A DNA stretch of 64,000 bases from positions 7,564,001 to 7,628,000 of the forward strand of contig NZ_CP080521.1 of assembly GCF_019468565.1 (NCBI RefSeq), given 5' to 3'. This stretch comes from Pseudonocardia sp. DSM 110487. GTDB taxonomy: Bacteria > Actinomycetota > Actinomycetes > Mycobacteriales > Pseudonocardiaceae. The stretch's first letter is position 1; every line of letters begins with the position of its first letter. This document shows positions 51,269 to 60,152 of the stretch, in pieces. The notes beneath the pieces were generated by a model, which searched no databases, was not told the origin of the DNA, and saw only the letters and a program-made list of their open reading frames with translations. Both the position numbers and the translations under genes were made by a program.

Positions 51269-52573
51269 GTGCTCGGTGGCCACGAGGTTCCGGCGCGCGC
51301 TCGCGTCAGCCGATCTGTTCGGCCAGGGCGACGGAGCGCGCCCGAAACCGCCGACCTCGTCGCCCGCCGCAGAACGGGCGAGAGCCTCGAAGCCCCCTTC
51401 TACACCAGCAAGAACGTGTTCGACCTCGACGTGGCCGCGATATTCGCGCAGCACTGGCTCTTCGCCGCCACGGACGCGGAGCTTCCCGAGCCCGGCGACT
51501 ACGTCACGGTTGCCATCGGGACGTACTCGATCATCATTGTCCGAGATGACGACGGTGACGTACGGGCCTTCCACAACGTCTGCAGGCACCGCGGTGCGCG
51601 TATCCTGAACGACGAGCGCGGTTCGGTGGGCAACATCGTCTGCGGATACCACAAATGGACCTACGGCGTCGACGGAGAGCTGCGGTATGCCGAATCCCAG
51701 GCACCCGGCTTCGATCCGTCGTGCTTCTCGCTGAAATCGGTGCACGCTCGCACGCTTGCCGGTCTCATCTTCATCTGCCTCGCCGACGAGCCGCCCGCCG
51801 ATTTCGCCGACGTCGCCGCGCGCATCGAGCCCTACCTGGCGCCGCACCGCCTGCAGCAGGCGAAGGTGGCCGCCCAGGTCGACCTCGTCGAGAACGGCAA
51901 CTGGAAACTCGCCATGGAGAACAACCGGGAGTGCTACCACTGCAGCGGCCACCCGGAGCTCCAGTGCTCCCTGTTCCCCATCTACGGCTACTCCGAATCC
52001 GACCTCCCGCCCGTGCTGCGACCGGCGTACGAGCGCTACCTGCACGCCGACGCAGAGGCCCGCACGACCTACGAGGAGCTGGGCCTCCCCTACGCCGCGA
52101 TCGAGGAGCTCGACACCCGCCCGACCGGCTTCCGCATCCAGCGTGAGCCACTCGACCTCGCCGGGGAATCCTTCACGGCGGACGGGACGGCGGCCTGCAA
52201 GCGCCTGCTCGCAGACTTCCCCACGGCACGCTTGGGTCGCCTGACCCTGCACCTGCAGCCCAATTCGTGGTTCCACGTGCTGGCCGACCACGCGATCTGC
52301 TTCTCGGCGATTCCGATCGCGCCGGACAGGACGCTGGTGCGGACCACATGGCTCGTCCACCAGGACGCCGTCGAAGGCGTCGACTACGACCTGGGCACCC
52401 TGACCAAGGTGTGGACCGCCACCAACGACCAGGACGCGACCCTGGTCGCGCGCGCACAGTTGGGGGTCGGCAGTCCGGCCTACGTGCCGGGCCCGTACAG
52501 CCCGACCGAGCTCCAGGTCGAGGCGTTCTGCAACTGGTACACCATGCGGTTGCGCGAGCACCTGTGGCGATGA
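51269..52573 (+). CDS. Rieske non-haem iron oxygenase, alpha subunit (GbcA-like)
   Basis: A 434-residue ring-hydroxylating-type oxygenase. The Rieske cluster is Cys105-x-His107 (CRHRGA) and Cys125-x2-His128 (CGYHKW). The mononuclear iron region has ENGNWKLAMENNRECYHCSGHPE, with bridging and ligand residues. It resembles glycine betaine or stachydrine demethylases more than dioxygenases. It uses electrons from the reductase encoded by the overlapping next gene (ATGA). The N-terminal 30 residues before PETADLVARRRTG are atypical, so the true start is uncertain, the IS remnant being 25 bases upstream. Confidence 0.87.
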   Translation: MLGGHEVPARARVSRSVRPGRRSAPETADLVARRRTGESLEAPFYTSKNVFDLDVAAIFAQHWLFAATDAELPEPGDYVTVAIGTYSIIIVRDDDGDVRAFHNVCRHRGARILNDERGSVGNIVCGYHKWTYGVDGELRYAESQAPGFDPSCFSLKSVHARTLAGLIFICLADEPPADFADVAARIEPYLAPHRLQQAKVAAQVDLVENGNWKLAMENNRECYHCSGHPELQCSLFPIYGYSESDLPPVLRPAYERYLHADAEARTTYEELGLPYAAIEELDTRPTGFRIQREPLDLAGESFTADGTAACKRLLADFPTARLGRLTLHLQPNSWFHVLADHAICFSAIPIAPDRTLVRTTWLVHQDAVEGVDYDLGTLTKVWTATNDQDATLVARAQLGVGSPAYVPGPYSPTELQVEAFCNWYTMRLREHLWR

Positions 52574-53583
52574 CCGAAATGCTCCTCACCTGCAAGCAGG
52601 TCCACACCATCACGGCCGACGTCAGGACGTTCGTGTTCGAGGTCGCCGGTTCCGAGCAGCTCCGGTTCGACGCCGGCCAGTACCTCACCGTGACCACCGA
52701 GCCCGACGGCATTCCGGTGACGCGGTGCTACACCATCTCCTCCCCGCCCACCCGCCCCCGACGGATCGCGATCACGGTGAAGCGGGTGCCAGGCGGGCTG
52801 GTGTCGAACTGGTTGCACGACCACCTCACCCCCGGCGGAACACTGCGGGCGAGCGGACCACAGGGGCAGTTCTCCGTGGCCCGTCATCCAGCACCGAAGT
52901 ACCTGTTCCTGTCCGGCGGCAGCGGCGTGACGCCGTCGATGTCGATGACCAGAACGCTCTACGACCTGGCAGATCCGGCCGATGTGCTGTTCGTGCACAG
53001 TGCCCGCACGCCCGACGACATCATCTTCCGCCGCGAGCTGGACCTGATCGCCGCCACCGTCCCGCACATCCGGGTGGTCCACGTCTGCGAAGAGAACGGG
53101 CCGGTCGAATCCTGGGGCGGGTACCGAGGCCGGCTGGACCTCGCGATGCTCCGCCAGATCGCACCCGACCTCCTCGAGCGTGAGATCTTCGCGTGCGGGC
53201 CTCCTGGCTACGTGGAGGCGGTGCGGCTCATGCTCCCCGCCGCGGGCTTCGACATGGCCCGCTACCACGAGGAGCTCTTCACCGTCCCAGCTCCCGCCCC
53301 TGCCAACAGCAACGGCGGCGGCTCCTTCAAGGTCGAGCTCACCCGCAGCGGGCGCACGATCGCGTGCGACTCCGAAACCGCGATTCTCACGGCTGCCGCC
53401 CAGGAGGGGATCACCCTCCCCGCCTCGTGCGCCCAGGGCATGTGCGGCACCTGCAAGACCACCTTGGTGGCCGGCACGGTCAACATGCGCCACAACGGAG
53501 GGATCCGTCCCCGCGAAATCGCCCAGAACAAGATCTTGCTCTGCTGCTCGACCCCGTTGGAAGACGTCGTCATCGACGCCTGA
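52570..53583 (+). CDS. ferredoxin reductase with C-terminal 2Fe-2S domain (GbcB-like)
   Basis: A 337-residue FNR-type reductase: FAD site TRCYTISSPP, NAD site SGGSGVTPSMSM, FACGPPGYVEAV and a plant-type 2Fe-2S domain CAQGMCGTCKT with a further Cys in LLCCSTP. It transfers electrons from NAD(P)H to the Rieske oxygenase encoded just upstream. The start overlaps the oxygenase stop. The pair probably demethylates a quaternary amine such as a betaine. Confidence 0.9.
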   Translation: MTEMLLTCKQVHTITADVRTFVFEVAGSEQLRFDAGQYLTVTTEPDGIPVTRCYTISSPPTRPRRIAITVKRVPGGLVSNWLHDHLTPGGTLRASGPQGQFSVARHPAPKYLFLSGGSGVTPSMSMTRTLYDLADPADVLFVHSARTPDDIIFRRELDLIAATVPHIRVVHVCEENGPVESWGGYRGRLDLAMLRQIAPDLLEREIFACGPPGYVEAVRLMLPAAGFDMARYHEELFTVPAPAPANSNGGGSFKVELTRSGRTIACDSETAILTAAAQEGITLPASCAQGMCGTCKTTLVAGTVNMRHNGGIRPREIAQNKILLCCSTPLEDVVIDA

Positions 53584-53768
53584 GGATGGCCCAGCGGTCA
53601 GGCCGGAGAGCACGACCAGCACGAACTCAGCCCGCGGTGTGGACGCTGGGACGCATCGAGGATGCGGTGCGAACACCCAACCTGGCGCCGAGTCCGGCCA
53701 GGGCCGATCGGGACAGCCGCCGGTACTGTCGTCTTCGTGCCGCTCGTCCCCTCGCGCTCCAGGCTCCG

Positions 53769-54182
53769 ATGACGCGGTCGTCGGTCCTCGCGAGGTTGAT
53801 GCGGTCGGCCAGGTCCAGTATCGGCCTCGTCGTCGTCGGCGCCGCCGTCCTCGTCTCGGCGCTGTGTCACCTCGGCCTGCTCCAGGCCGGCGGTTCCGAG
53901 CACGAGGCCGCGCACTCGCGCACACCCGCGTCGATCAGCGTCTCGGAGAGCGGCCACGTGCCAGCTCTGGACAGCGAGACGGACGGCGACGGCGAGCACT
54001 CGTGCCACAGCGAGCGATCCACAGCAGCACATCCCCAGGCTCCAGCTCTCACCACGATCGCGAAGCCGGCCGGGTTCGGCAGCGTGACGAACCCGGCTAC
54101 CAACGCGTCGTCGCCGCGCGTCGCCGACGGACCTGGTCTGTCCGGCCCAGCGCAACACGCCCTTTGCGTGCTGCGCACATAG
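53769..54182 (+). CDS. small membrane-anchored protein (DUF6153-like)
   Basis: A 137-residue protein with one TM segment SIGLVVVGAAVLVSALCHLG, a His/Ser-rich external part and the ending ALCVLRT, which I recall from DUF6153 proteins. The CH-LGLLQAGG stretch after the TM also fits. Function unknown. It lies 185 bases after the reductase. Confidence 0.55.
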   Translation: MTRSSVLARLMRSARSSIGLVVVGAAVLVSALCHLGLLQAGGSEHEAAHSRTPASISVSESGHVPALDSETDGDGEHSCHSERSTAAHPQAPALTTIAKPAGFGSVTNPATNASSPRVADGPGLSGPAQHALCVLRT

Positions 54183-54290
54183 AGACGAAGCCGCCGAGAG
54201 CCGCGCTTCGCCTGCCGTCGGTACGGCGCTGCCCGGTTCCGGCGAGACCCCTCGTCTCGTCCACGTCGCACGTCCAGAGGACCGATCAGC

Positions 54291-54551
54291 ATGCCCGGTA
54301 CAGACGACCGCAGTCCCGGAAGTATCGAAGATCTCGCGCTGTCGTGGGGCCTCAGCCCCGAGCAAGCACGCAAAGTCGCGGCGATTGCCGTCGCGCTCGC
54401 CGCGGGTTCATACCCCTACCCCGTCAATGACGACCTTCCCCAGCGGCGCGGAACCGTGCCCCGACTCCCGGAGCAACGTGCGGCGCCCAGCGCCGACAGC
54501 ATCGGAGATGAGGCAACGGCCCGCGAACCCGATGCAGAACTGACGCTGTGA
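54291..54551 (+). CDS. hypothetical protein, 86 residues
   Basis: A short acidic protein, MPGTDDRSPGSIEDLALSWG, with a short amphipathic helix (LSPEQARKVAAIAVALAAG) and a Pro/Arg-rich tail. The SD is weak. No family recognised. It faces the AhpD-like gene. Confidence 0.45.
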   Translation: MPGTDDRSPGSIEDLALSWGLSPEQARKVAAIAVALAAGSYPYPVNDDLPQRRGTVPRLPEQRAAPSADSIGDEATAREPDAELTL

Positions 54552-54631
54552 CGTTGCAGCGCGTCAGTGGAGGCAACGTTCAGCTGCGACCCGTCCGGTC
54601 GCTGGCTCATGCGCCTGCAGGCCGAGCAGAT

Positions 54632-55171
54632 TCACGAGGAGCTGGTGGCGGCTTCCTGCGCGGGTTCGAGGCCGGCCACGAGGTTGAACGAGCCGGTGAG
54701 CTGGTTCAGGGCGACGAGCCCGACGACATCGGCGATGGCGCGGTCGCTCCAGCCGTGCCGGCGCAGGTCGGCGATATCGGCGTCGGTGATCGAGGCGGGC
54801 TCGGTGAGGACGCGCACGGCGTGGGTGAGCAGTGCGGCTTCGCGGGCGTCCGTCGCGGTCGCCTGGCGGGCGAGCTCGATGTCGGTGTCGGTCAGGCCTG
54901 CTGCGCGCCCTGCTGCGGTGTGCGCGGCCAGGCAGAGTGCGCATCCGATCCATTCCTGGACGGCGAGGGAGATCTTCTCGCTCAGCGGCCGCGGCACGGA
55001 CGAGCGCTTCATGGCGCGGGAGAGCTGGAGGTAGCCCTGGAGCAGGGCGGGTGAGTGCGCCATGGTGCGGACCATCGGCCCGGCGTCGCCGTGACGGTCG
55101 ATGATGTCGGCGAGCAGCGCGCGTGCGCCGGACGGTGCCTGCTCGGGGTCGAGAGCGCGGAGGCGGGGCAT
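54632..55171 (-). CDS. AhpD-like/carboxymuconolactone decarboxylase family protein
   Basis: A 179-residue alkylhydroperoxidase-like protein. The active site EWIGCALCLAAHT gives E-x3-C-x2-C-x3-H, as in AhpD. The family reduces peroxides or acts on carboxymuconolactones. It lies after a short ORF and the terminator of the DHA2 pump gene. Redox cysteines would fit metal or reactive sulfur stress. Confidence 0.85.
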   Translation of the reverse strand: MPRLRALDPEQAPSGARALLADIIDRHGDAGPMVRTMAHSPALLQGYLQLSRAMKRSSVPRPLSEKISLAVQEWIGCALCLAAHTAAGRAAGLTDTDIELARQATATDAREAALLTHAVRVLTEPASITDADIADLRRHGWSDRAIADVVGLVALNQLTGSFNLVAGLEPAQEAATSSS

Positions 55172-55207
55172 CCGAGGTTCCTTTCGGCTGTCGCTCGGGT
55201 GGTCGGT

Positions 55208-55357
55208 TCAGCGGCAGGTGTTTTGTGCCGGCCTCGTGGTGCGGTCGGCCGGTCGGGCGGCGATCGCGGCGAGCGCGCAGCCCAGCAGGCAGCGCACGAT
55301 GCGGTGTGTGGTCGGTGAGCGCAACAGCGCGGCGCCGTGGGTGCGGATCGGAGGCAT
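55208..55357 (-). CDS. possible 49-residue peptide gene
   Basis: Starts MPPIRTHGAALLRSP with AGGAG 6 bases upstream, has a short hydrophobic stretch (CLLGCALAAIAA), and ends CR. It sits between the MFS terminator and the AhpD-like start, in the same direction. It could be a leader peptide or noise. Confidence 0.35.
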   Translation of the reverse strand: MPPIRTHGAALLRSPTTHRIVRCLLGCALAAIAARPADRTTRPAQNTCR

Positions 55358-55375
55358 TGGCTCTCCTGAGGTGGA

Positions 55376-55409
55376 GGGGCGGCACCGCACCGCGGTGCGG
55401 TGCCGCCCC
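55376..55409. terminator. terminator: perfect 34-bp palindrome
   Basis: The 17-bp left arm, GGGGCGGCACCGCACCG, pairs perfectly with the right arm. It starts about 30 bases after the stop of the DHA2 pump on the minus strand, the right place for its terminator. It has no T tract. Confidence 0.7.
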
Positions 55410-55440
55410 GAGATCGGACGGGTGCTGGCGTCGGAGCGGG

Positions 55441-56871
55441 CTATCGGGCCGCTCGCTCGGTTGCCGGGCCCGCCGCCGCGACGCGCCGCTGGCCCCGGCC
55501 GCGCAGCGTGATCGCGGCGAGCAGCCCGCCCGCGGCGGCGATGCCCGCGGCGCCGAGGAACGCGGTCGAGAAGCCGGTGGTGAGCGCCTCGACGTCGCCG
55601 ACGCGGCCGGCACCGGTGGCCGCCGCAAGGGCGGTCATCGCGGCCAGGCCGAGCGCGGAGCCGATCTGATAGCCGGTGTTCACGATGCCGGAGGCCAGGC
55701 CACCCTCCTCGGGCCGAGCCGACGAGATGGCGGTTCCCAGTGACGGGATGAACGCCAGTGCCATCCCGGCCGCGGCGACCAGCGACGGGCCGAGCACGTC
55801 GGCGGTGAACGACCCGGCGGGATCGACGGCCGCCAACCAGGCGAGGCCGGCGGCGAGCACGAGCAGCCCAGCCACCGTCAGCGACTTCGGCCCGAACCGG
55901 CCGACCAGCCGCGGAACGATCCCGACCATCAACGCCATGATCGCGATCGTCATCGGCAGCAGCGCGGCGCCGGATGCGAACGCCCCGAAGCCGAGCACCT
56001 GCTGCAGATACAGGTTCAGGAAGAACCACATCGGGATCCACGCCGCACCCAGCAGCAGCTGCGCCAGATTCGCGGCGCCCAGGTCCGGGGTCCGGAAGAT
56101 GCCCAGCCGCACCAGCGGCGCGCCGCTGCGAGCCTGGATCAGCAGGAACGCCGCTAGCAGCACGACCGCCGCGGCCAGCACGCCGATCGTCGAACCCGAC
56201 GACCATCCCACCTCGGGCGCGCGCACCACGCCGAACACCCCGAGTCCCAGACCGGCGGTCACGGTCAGCGCGCCGGCCAGGTCGACTCGACCGGCGGTCG
56301 GCGGCGCGGCCGGGAGCAGCACCGGGACCAGCGCAAGCGTCGCGGCCGCGATCGGCACGTAGAGCCAGAAGATGAACGGCCACGACAGCCACTCCGTGAT
56401 CACACCGCCGAGGAACACACCAGCGGTGCCACCTGCCGGGGCCGCGGCGCCATAGAGCGCGAGGGCGGTCGTGAGCTCGCGCGGGGATCCACCGAAGAGG
56501 ATCATGAGGAGGGTCAGAGCGGCCGGGGCGATGAGCGCGGCGCCCACACCCTGCACGGCCCGGCCGGCCAGCTCGACCCATGCCGTCGTGGCGACGGCGG
56601 CGAGCACCGAGCCTGCCAGCAGGATCGCCCACCCGGTCGCGAAGACGCGCCGCGCCCCGAACAGGTCCGACAGGCGTCCGCCGAGCAGCAGCAGCCCGCC
56701 GAAGGCGACGACGTAGGCGTTGAACACCCAGGACAGGTCGGCCTGGGAGAACCCGAGGTCCGCCTGCATGTGCGGCAGGGCGACCCCGATGATCGACGTA
56801 TCCATGATCACCATGAACTGTGCGAGGGCGATGAGGCCGAGGGCCCACCACCGACGGGGGTGAGGCGTCAC
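55441..56871 (-). CDS. DHA2-family (EmrB/QacA) MFS exporter
   Basis: A 476-residue exporter with about 14 TM segments. ALAQFMVIMDTSIIGVALPHMQADLGF and FGGLLLLGGRLSDLFGARRVFATG are classical 14-TMS DHA2 motifs. GTG 56871 (MTPHPRRWW) was chosen over ATG 56916 because AAGGGAG lies just ahead of it. The promoter region carries GC-tract inverted repeats shared with the divergent 57048 gene. It may export a metal-chelate or drug. Confidence 0.88.
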   Translation of the reverse strand: MTPHPRRWWALGLIALAQFMVIMDTSIIGVALPHMQADLGFSQADLSWVFNAYVVAFGGLLLLGGRLSDLFGARRVFATGWAILLAGSVLAAVATTAWVELAGRAVQGVGAALIAPAALTLLMILFGGSPRELTTALALYGAAAPAGGTAGVFLGGVITEWLSWPFIFWLYVPIAAATLALVPVLLPAAPPTAGRVDLAGALTVTAGLGLGVFGVVRAPEVGWSSGSTIGVLAAAVVLLAAFLLIQARSGAPLVRLGIFRTPDLGAANLAQLLLGAAWIPMWFFLNLYLQQVLGFGAFASGAALLPMTIAIMALMVGIVPRLVGRFGPKSLTVAGLLVLAAGLAWLAAVDPAGSFTADVLGPSLVAAAGMALAFIPSLGTAISSARPEEGGLASGIVNTGYQIGSALGLAAMTALAAATGAGRVGDVEALTTGFSTAFLGAAGIAAAGGLLAAITLRGRGQRRVAAAGPATERAAR

Positions 56872-56920
56872 AACGAGCTCCCTTGAATACGGCCGGGGGG
56901 TATCTGACAGAGGCATGCTT

Positions 56921-57029
56921 ACACCCCCTAGGGGTATCACCATACGATACCCAGGTATGGCATGTATCACGTTGCGCCCGTCGACCCGGCGTGCCAACTT
57001 CTCTCCGCACGGATACCCCTACAGGGTAT
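56921..57029. promoter_or_regulatory. cluster of ATACCC/GGGTAT inverted repeats, CsoR/RcnR/CstR-type operators
   Basis: Three sites: CCCCTAGGGG core at 56925-56934 inside ACACCCCCTAGGGGTAT; ATACCCAGGTAT at 56947-56958; and ATACCC-5-GGGTAT at 57013-57029, only 18 bases before ATG 57048. A half site GGGGGGTATC lies at 56895-56904. DUF156-family sensors (Cu, Ni/Co, formaldehyde, persulfide) bind this kind of sequence. No such sensor gene is in the window. Confidence 0.6.
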
Positions 57030-57047
57030 GAATCCCGAGGAGTTCAG

Positions 57048-57773
57048 ATGAGCACCACCGTCACCACCCACGACAACCACCACGACACCGCGTACGCGCT
57101 GGCGCCGGAGACAGCCCGGCTGAGCGCGGAGGTGGCGACCGAGTTCCGGTTCCGCATCCTGCAGTCCGACGGTGCGCCGGTGGTCTCGTTCGCCGAGGTC
57201 CACGAGAAGCAGGTGCACCTGATCGTGGTGCGGCGAGACCTCACCGGCTACTGGCACCTGCACCCAAGCGCGGACGGCGACGGCGTCTGGACCGTGTTGC
57301 TGCCGGTGCTGGAACCGGGGGACTACCGGGTGTTCGCGGACTTCTCGCCCGCGGAATCGGAGGAGTCGTTCACGATCAGCGCCGACCTGGCCGTCGACGG
57401 CGAGGGCGTGGCCCGGGAATTGCCGGCCCCGGCAACCAGGTTCGCGATCGGGGACTACGCGGTCGAGCTGACCGGGTCATTGGTGCCCGGCCGGCCGAGC
57501 CGGCTCGCCTTCTCGGTACGCCGCTCCGGGCAACCGGTGACCGATCTGCAGCCCTACCTCGGCGCCTACGGCCACCTGGTGGCCGTGCATGCCGCTGATC
57601 TGGCCTACGTCCACGTGCACCCGGACGGCTCGCCCGGCGACGGTGCCACCGCGGCGGGCCCCGACGTCACCTTCCACGCCCATGTCGCCGACCCCGGCGC
57701 CTACCGGCTGTTCCTGGATTTCCAGCACGGCGACACCGTCCGCACCGCGGCGTTCACCCTCGTCGCCGACTGA
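57048..57773 (+). CDS. 241-residue protein of a metal-stress-associated family
   Basis: A two-lobe protein of unknown activity. His-rich stretches recur: HLIVVRRDLTGYWHLHPSAD and LVAVHAADLAYVHVHPDG, with PGDYRVFADFSP and DPGAYRLFLDFQHGD as a repeated lobe. I recall similar proteins beside copper or metal exporters. No signal is visible. CGAGGAG precedes ATG 57048. It has GGGTAT-type operators upstream and a His-loop MFS exporter downstream. Confidence 0.7.
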   Translation: MSTTVTTHDNHHDTAYALAPETARLSAEVATEFRFRILQSDGAPVVSFAEVHEKQVHLIVVRRDLTGYWHLHPSADGDGVWTVLLPVLEPGDYRVFADFSPAESEESFTISADLAVDGEGVARELPAPATRFAIGDYAVELTGSLVPGRPSRLAFSVRRSGQPVTDLQPYLGAYGHLVAVHAADLAYVHVHPDGSPGDGATAAGPDVTFHAHVADPGAYRLFLDFQHGDTVRTAAFTLVAD

Positions 57774-57859
57774 TCCTCGGAGGTCTCGATGCCCTGTTGC
57801 TGCTGTTCCCGCCCACCACGTGCACCACCGATTTCTCTCCTTATAAGGAGTTGTTCCCC

Positions 57860-59191
57860 ATGCGTAAGATGCCATTGGCCGTCTGGGCCCTGGTAATAGC
57901 GTCCTTCGCGATGGGCGCCGACGAGTTCATCGTCGCCGGTGTCGTCGAGGACATCGCCGCCGCGCTCGACACCACGATCGGCGCGGTCGGGCTGTTCGAA
58001 ACCGCCTACGCACTCGGCGTCGCCATCGGCGCCCCGCTGTTCGCCGCCTTCGGCGGCACGGTGTCCCGCCGCACCATGCTGCTCACCTCCGCCGGGATCT
58101 TCCTGCTCGGCAACCTCATCTCACTCCTCGGCCCGGACTACGGCTGGATCATGACCGGCCGGATCGTCGCCGCGCTCGCGCACGGCGCGTTCTTCGGCAT
58201 CGCCGCGGTCTTCGCCGCCGAGCTCGTGTCCGCGAAGCTGAAGGGCCGCGCAATCGCGACCGTCTTCGCCGGCGCCACCGCCGCGACCATCCTCGGCGCC
58301 CCGATCGGCGCCGCCGTCGGCCGGGCACTGGGCTGGCGGGCGACCTTCGGCACGCTCGTGCTGTTCGGCGCAATCGCCATGGTCGGGCTGCTGTTCCTGC
58401 TCCCACGGGGACTCGGCCGGGCCAAGGTCCGGGAGGTCGCACCCCAGCACGATCAGGCACATCAGCACGGGCACGACCACCAGCACGGGCACAGCGGCGA
58501 CGAGGCCGAGCTCGACGCGCACGCCAAGATGCACATGGGCAGCGGCGGCGGCTCCGCACCGCTGAAGGCCCAGCTCCGCGCGCTACGCCGACCGTCGGTC
58601 CTCATCGGACTGGTCACGACCCTGTTCGGCTACGGCGGGGTGTTCACCAGCTACGTCTACCTCGAGCCACAGCTGACCGAGGCCACCGGACTCGGCGACG
58701 GGTGGGTCACGCCGATGTTCCTGCTGTTCGGTGTCGGCCTGTTCATCGGCAACCAGCTCGGCGGCCGGCTCGCCGACCGCAACGTGCGGCGGGCGCTCGT
58801 CGGCACCGTCGCCGGCCTGACAGTGATGCTGTTCGCGATGAGCCTGCTCATCCACAACCCGGTCACCGCGATCATCGGCGTGCTGCTGTACGGGGTCGCC
58901 GCGTTCTCCGTGGTCGCACCGCTGCAGATGTGGGTGATGACCAAGGCGGGCGACGCACCGGACATCGCCTCGGCGGCCAACATCTCCGCGTTCACCCTCG
59001 GCTCGGCGCTGGGCATCTGGCTCGGCGGCGCCGCCATCGACAGCGGCCTCGGCGCGGCCTCGGTGAACTGGGTCGGGGGCGTCATCAGCGGCATCGGGCT
59101 GCTGCTGGCGCTGTCCGCCCTGTGGCTGGACCGGATCACCCCGCCCCAGCCGTTCGAAGCTCAACCCGCTCCGCTCACCCACCACCACTGA
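57860..59191 (+). CDS. DHA1-family MFS exporter with a His-rich cytosolic loop
   Basis: A 443-residue 12-TM transporter. The central loop reads HDQAHQHGHDHQHGHSG, followed by further His and Met (HAKMHM), and the C-terminus ends in HHH. Such loops sense or bind Cu, Zn or Co. The N-terminus MRKMPLAVWALVIASFAMGADEF is typical of the AraJ/YdhP branch. AAGGAG at 57845-57850 precedes ATG 57860. Likely in an operon with the 241-residue protein. Confidence 0.87.
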   Translation: MRKMPLAVWALVIASFAMGADEFIVAGVVEDIAAALDTTIGAVGLFETAYALGVAIGAPLFAAFGGTVSRRTMLLTSAGIFLLGNLISLLGPDYGWIMTGRIVAALAHGAFFGIAAVFAAELVSAKLKGRAIATVFAGATAATILGAPIGAAVGRALGWRATFGTLVLFGAIAMVGLLFLLPRGLGRAKVREVAPQHDQAHQHGHDHQHGHSGDEAELDAHAKMHMGSGGGSAPLKAQLRALRRPSVLIGLVTTLFGYGGVFTSYVYLEPQLTEATGLGDGWVTPMFLLFGVGLFIGNQLGGRLADRNVRRALVGTVAGLTVMLFAMSLLIHNPVTAIIGVLLYGVAAFSVVAPLQMWVMTKAGDAPDIASAANISAFTLGSALGIWLGGAAIDSGLGAASVNWVGGVISGIGLLLALSALWLDRITPPQPFEAQPAPLTHHH

Positions 59192-59198
59192 TCACCGA

Positions 59199-59232
59199 GG
59201 GGCGGGCACCCGTCGAGCCGGGCGCCCGCCCC
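59199..59232 (+). terminator. hairpin terminator after the His-loop exporter
   Basis: GGGGCGGGC and GCCCGCCCC arms separated by a 16-base loop, followed by TTGTTG. It starts 7 bases after the stop. Confidence 0.7.
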
Positions 59233-59325
59233 TTGTTGCCCGTTATGAAGGGGTGATCCTGTCCGCCACCATGGCGTGCCGGCGCAGGCCGCCGGCGATG
59301 GTGTCTGCCACAGGTGCAGCAGGAA

Positions 59326-59454
59326 CTATGCGTCCAGTTCCGGCTGGCCTTCGGCCACGGTGGCGAAATCGGGTTCGAGAACCATCAGCGCGATGGACGT
59401 CCTGGCCTCGATCTGCAGCGCCTCCCAGGCCCGGATGAGCGGCGGTGCGCTCAC
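59326..59454 (-). CDS. possible 42-residue protein ending the P450 unit
   Basis: GTG 59454 overlaps the binding-protein stop (GTGA). The product reads VSAPPLIRAWEALQIEARTS with an acidic end (PELDA). Protein-like composition and coupling support translation. Could be a small partner or a decayed tail. No family known. Confidence 0.45.
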   Translation of the reverse strand: MSAPPLIRAWEALQIEARTSIALMVLEPDFATVAEGQPELDA

Positions 59455-60152
59455 GGCGCGAGGGGGAAGGCCAGACGCGGGATCCACGTGCGCCAGACCT
59501 CTGCGAGCCGCCCGTTGACGATGACGGCGTCGAGCGCGGCGCTGATGCGGTCGCGCAGATCCGGGCGCTCCTTGGCCACCCCGACGCCCCAGCGGTTGCG
59601 GGTCGCGACGGTGAACCCGACCTCCAGTTCCGGGTCGTCGTCGAACGGGGCGAGCACGACGTCGTCGTCCACCACGGCGTCGACCTCGCCGCGCCGCAGC
59701 GCCTGGACCATGTCCCCGAAGACGTCGTCGCTCGCTCCGTCGAACGGTACGGGTACGGCTCCGTCGAAGGTCTTCGCCAACGCCAGGTTTGCGCTGGCGT
59801 CGATCGCCGCGACCCGGAGCCCGCGCAGGGACGCGGCATCGGTCCGGCCGCTGCCGCGCGGCACGAGGACCGCCTCGTCGAAGATCGCGTATGGAGTCGT
59901 GAAGTCGACCTGGGCCTCGCGCTCGGGGATGATCCCCTGCCCGCACCAGACTGCGTCGGCCCTCCCCTGCTGTACCGCCGGGATCATGTCCCCCCACGGG
60001 AGGATCACCCACTGAACGGAGACACCGAGCTCGGCGGCGACGAGGCCGGCCGCGGCGGGCTCGTAGCCGTGGCGGGAGCCGTCCGGTCGCGCCAGGCCGA
60101 ACAGCGGCGGCGCGTCCGAGTCCATGCATGCCAGGCGCAGCGTTCCGGTCAC
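59451..60152 (-). CDS. substrate-binding-protein fold without signal peptide
   Basis: A 233-residue SBP_bac_3-like protein beginning LRLACMDSDAPPLFGL, with VWCGQGIIPEREAQVDFTTPYA and GEVDAVVDDDVVLAPF as in amino acid binding proteins. It lacks any signal or lipobox, so it should be cytosolic, which is odd for the fold. It may bind the P450's substrate, or act as an enzyme as PheC-type dehydratases of this fold do. GTG 60152 overlaps the P450 stop. Confidence 0.75.
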   Translation of the reverse strand: MTGTLRLACMDSDAPPLFGLARPDGSRHGYEPAAAGLVAAELGVSVQWVILPWGDMIPAVQQGRADAVWCGQGIIPEREAQVDFTTPYAIFDEAVLVPRGSGRTDAASLRGLRVAAIDASANLALAKTFDGAVPVPFDGASDDVFGDMVQALRRGEVDAVVDDDVVLAPFDDDPELEVGFTVATRNRWGVGVAKERPDLRDRISAALDAVIVNGRLAEVWRTWIPRLAFPLAP

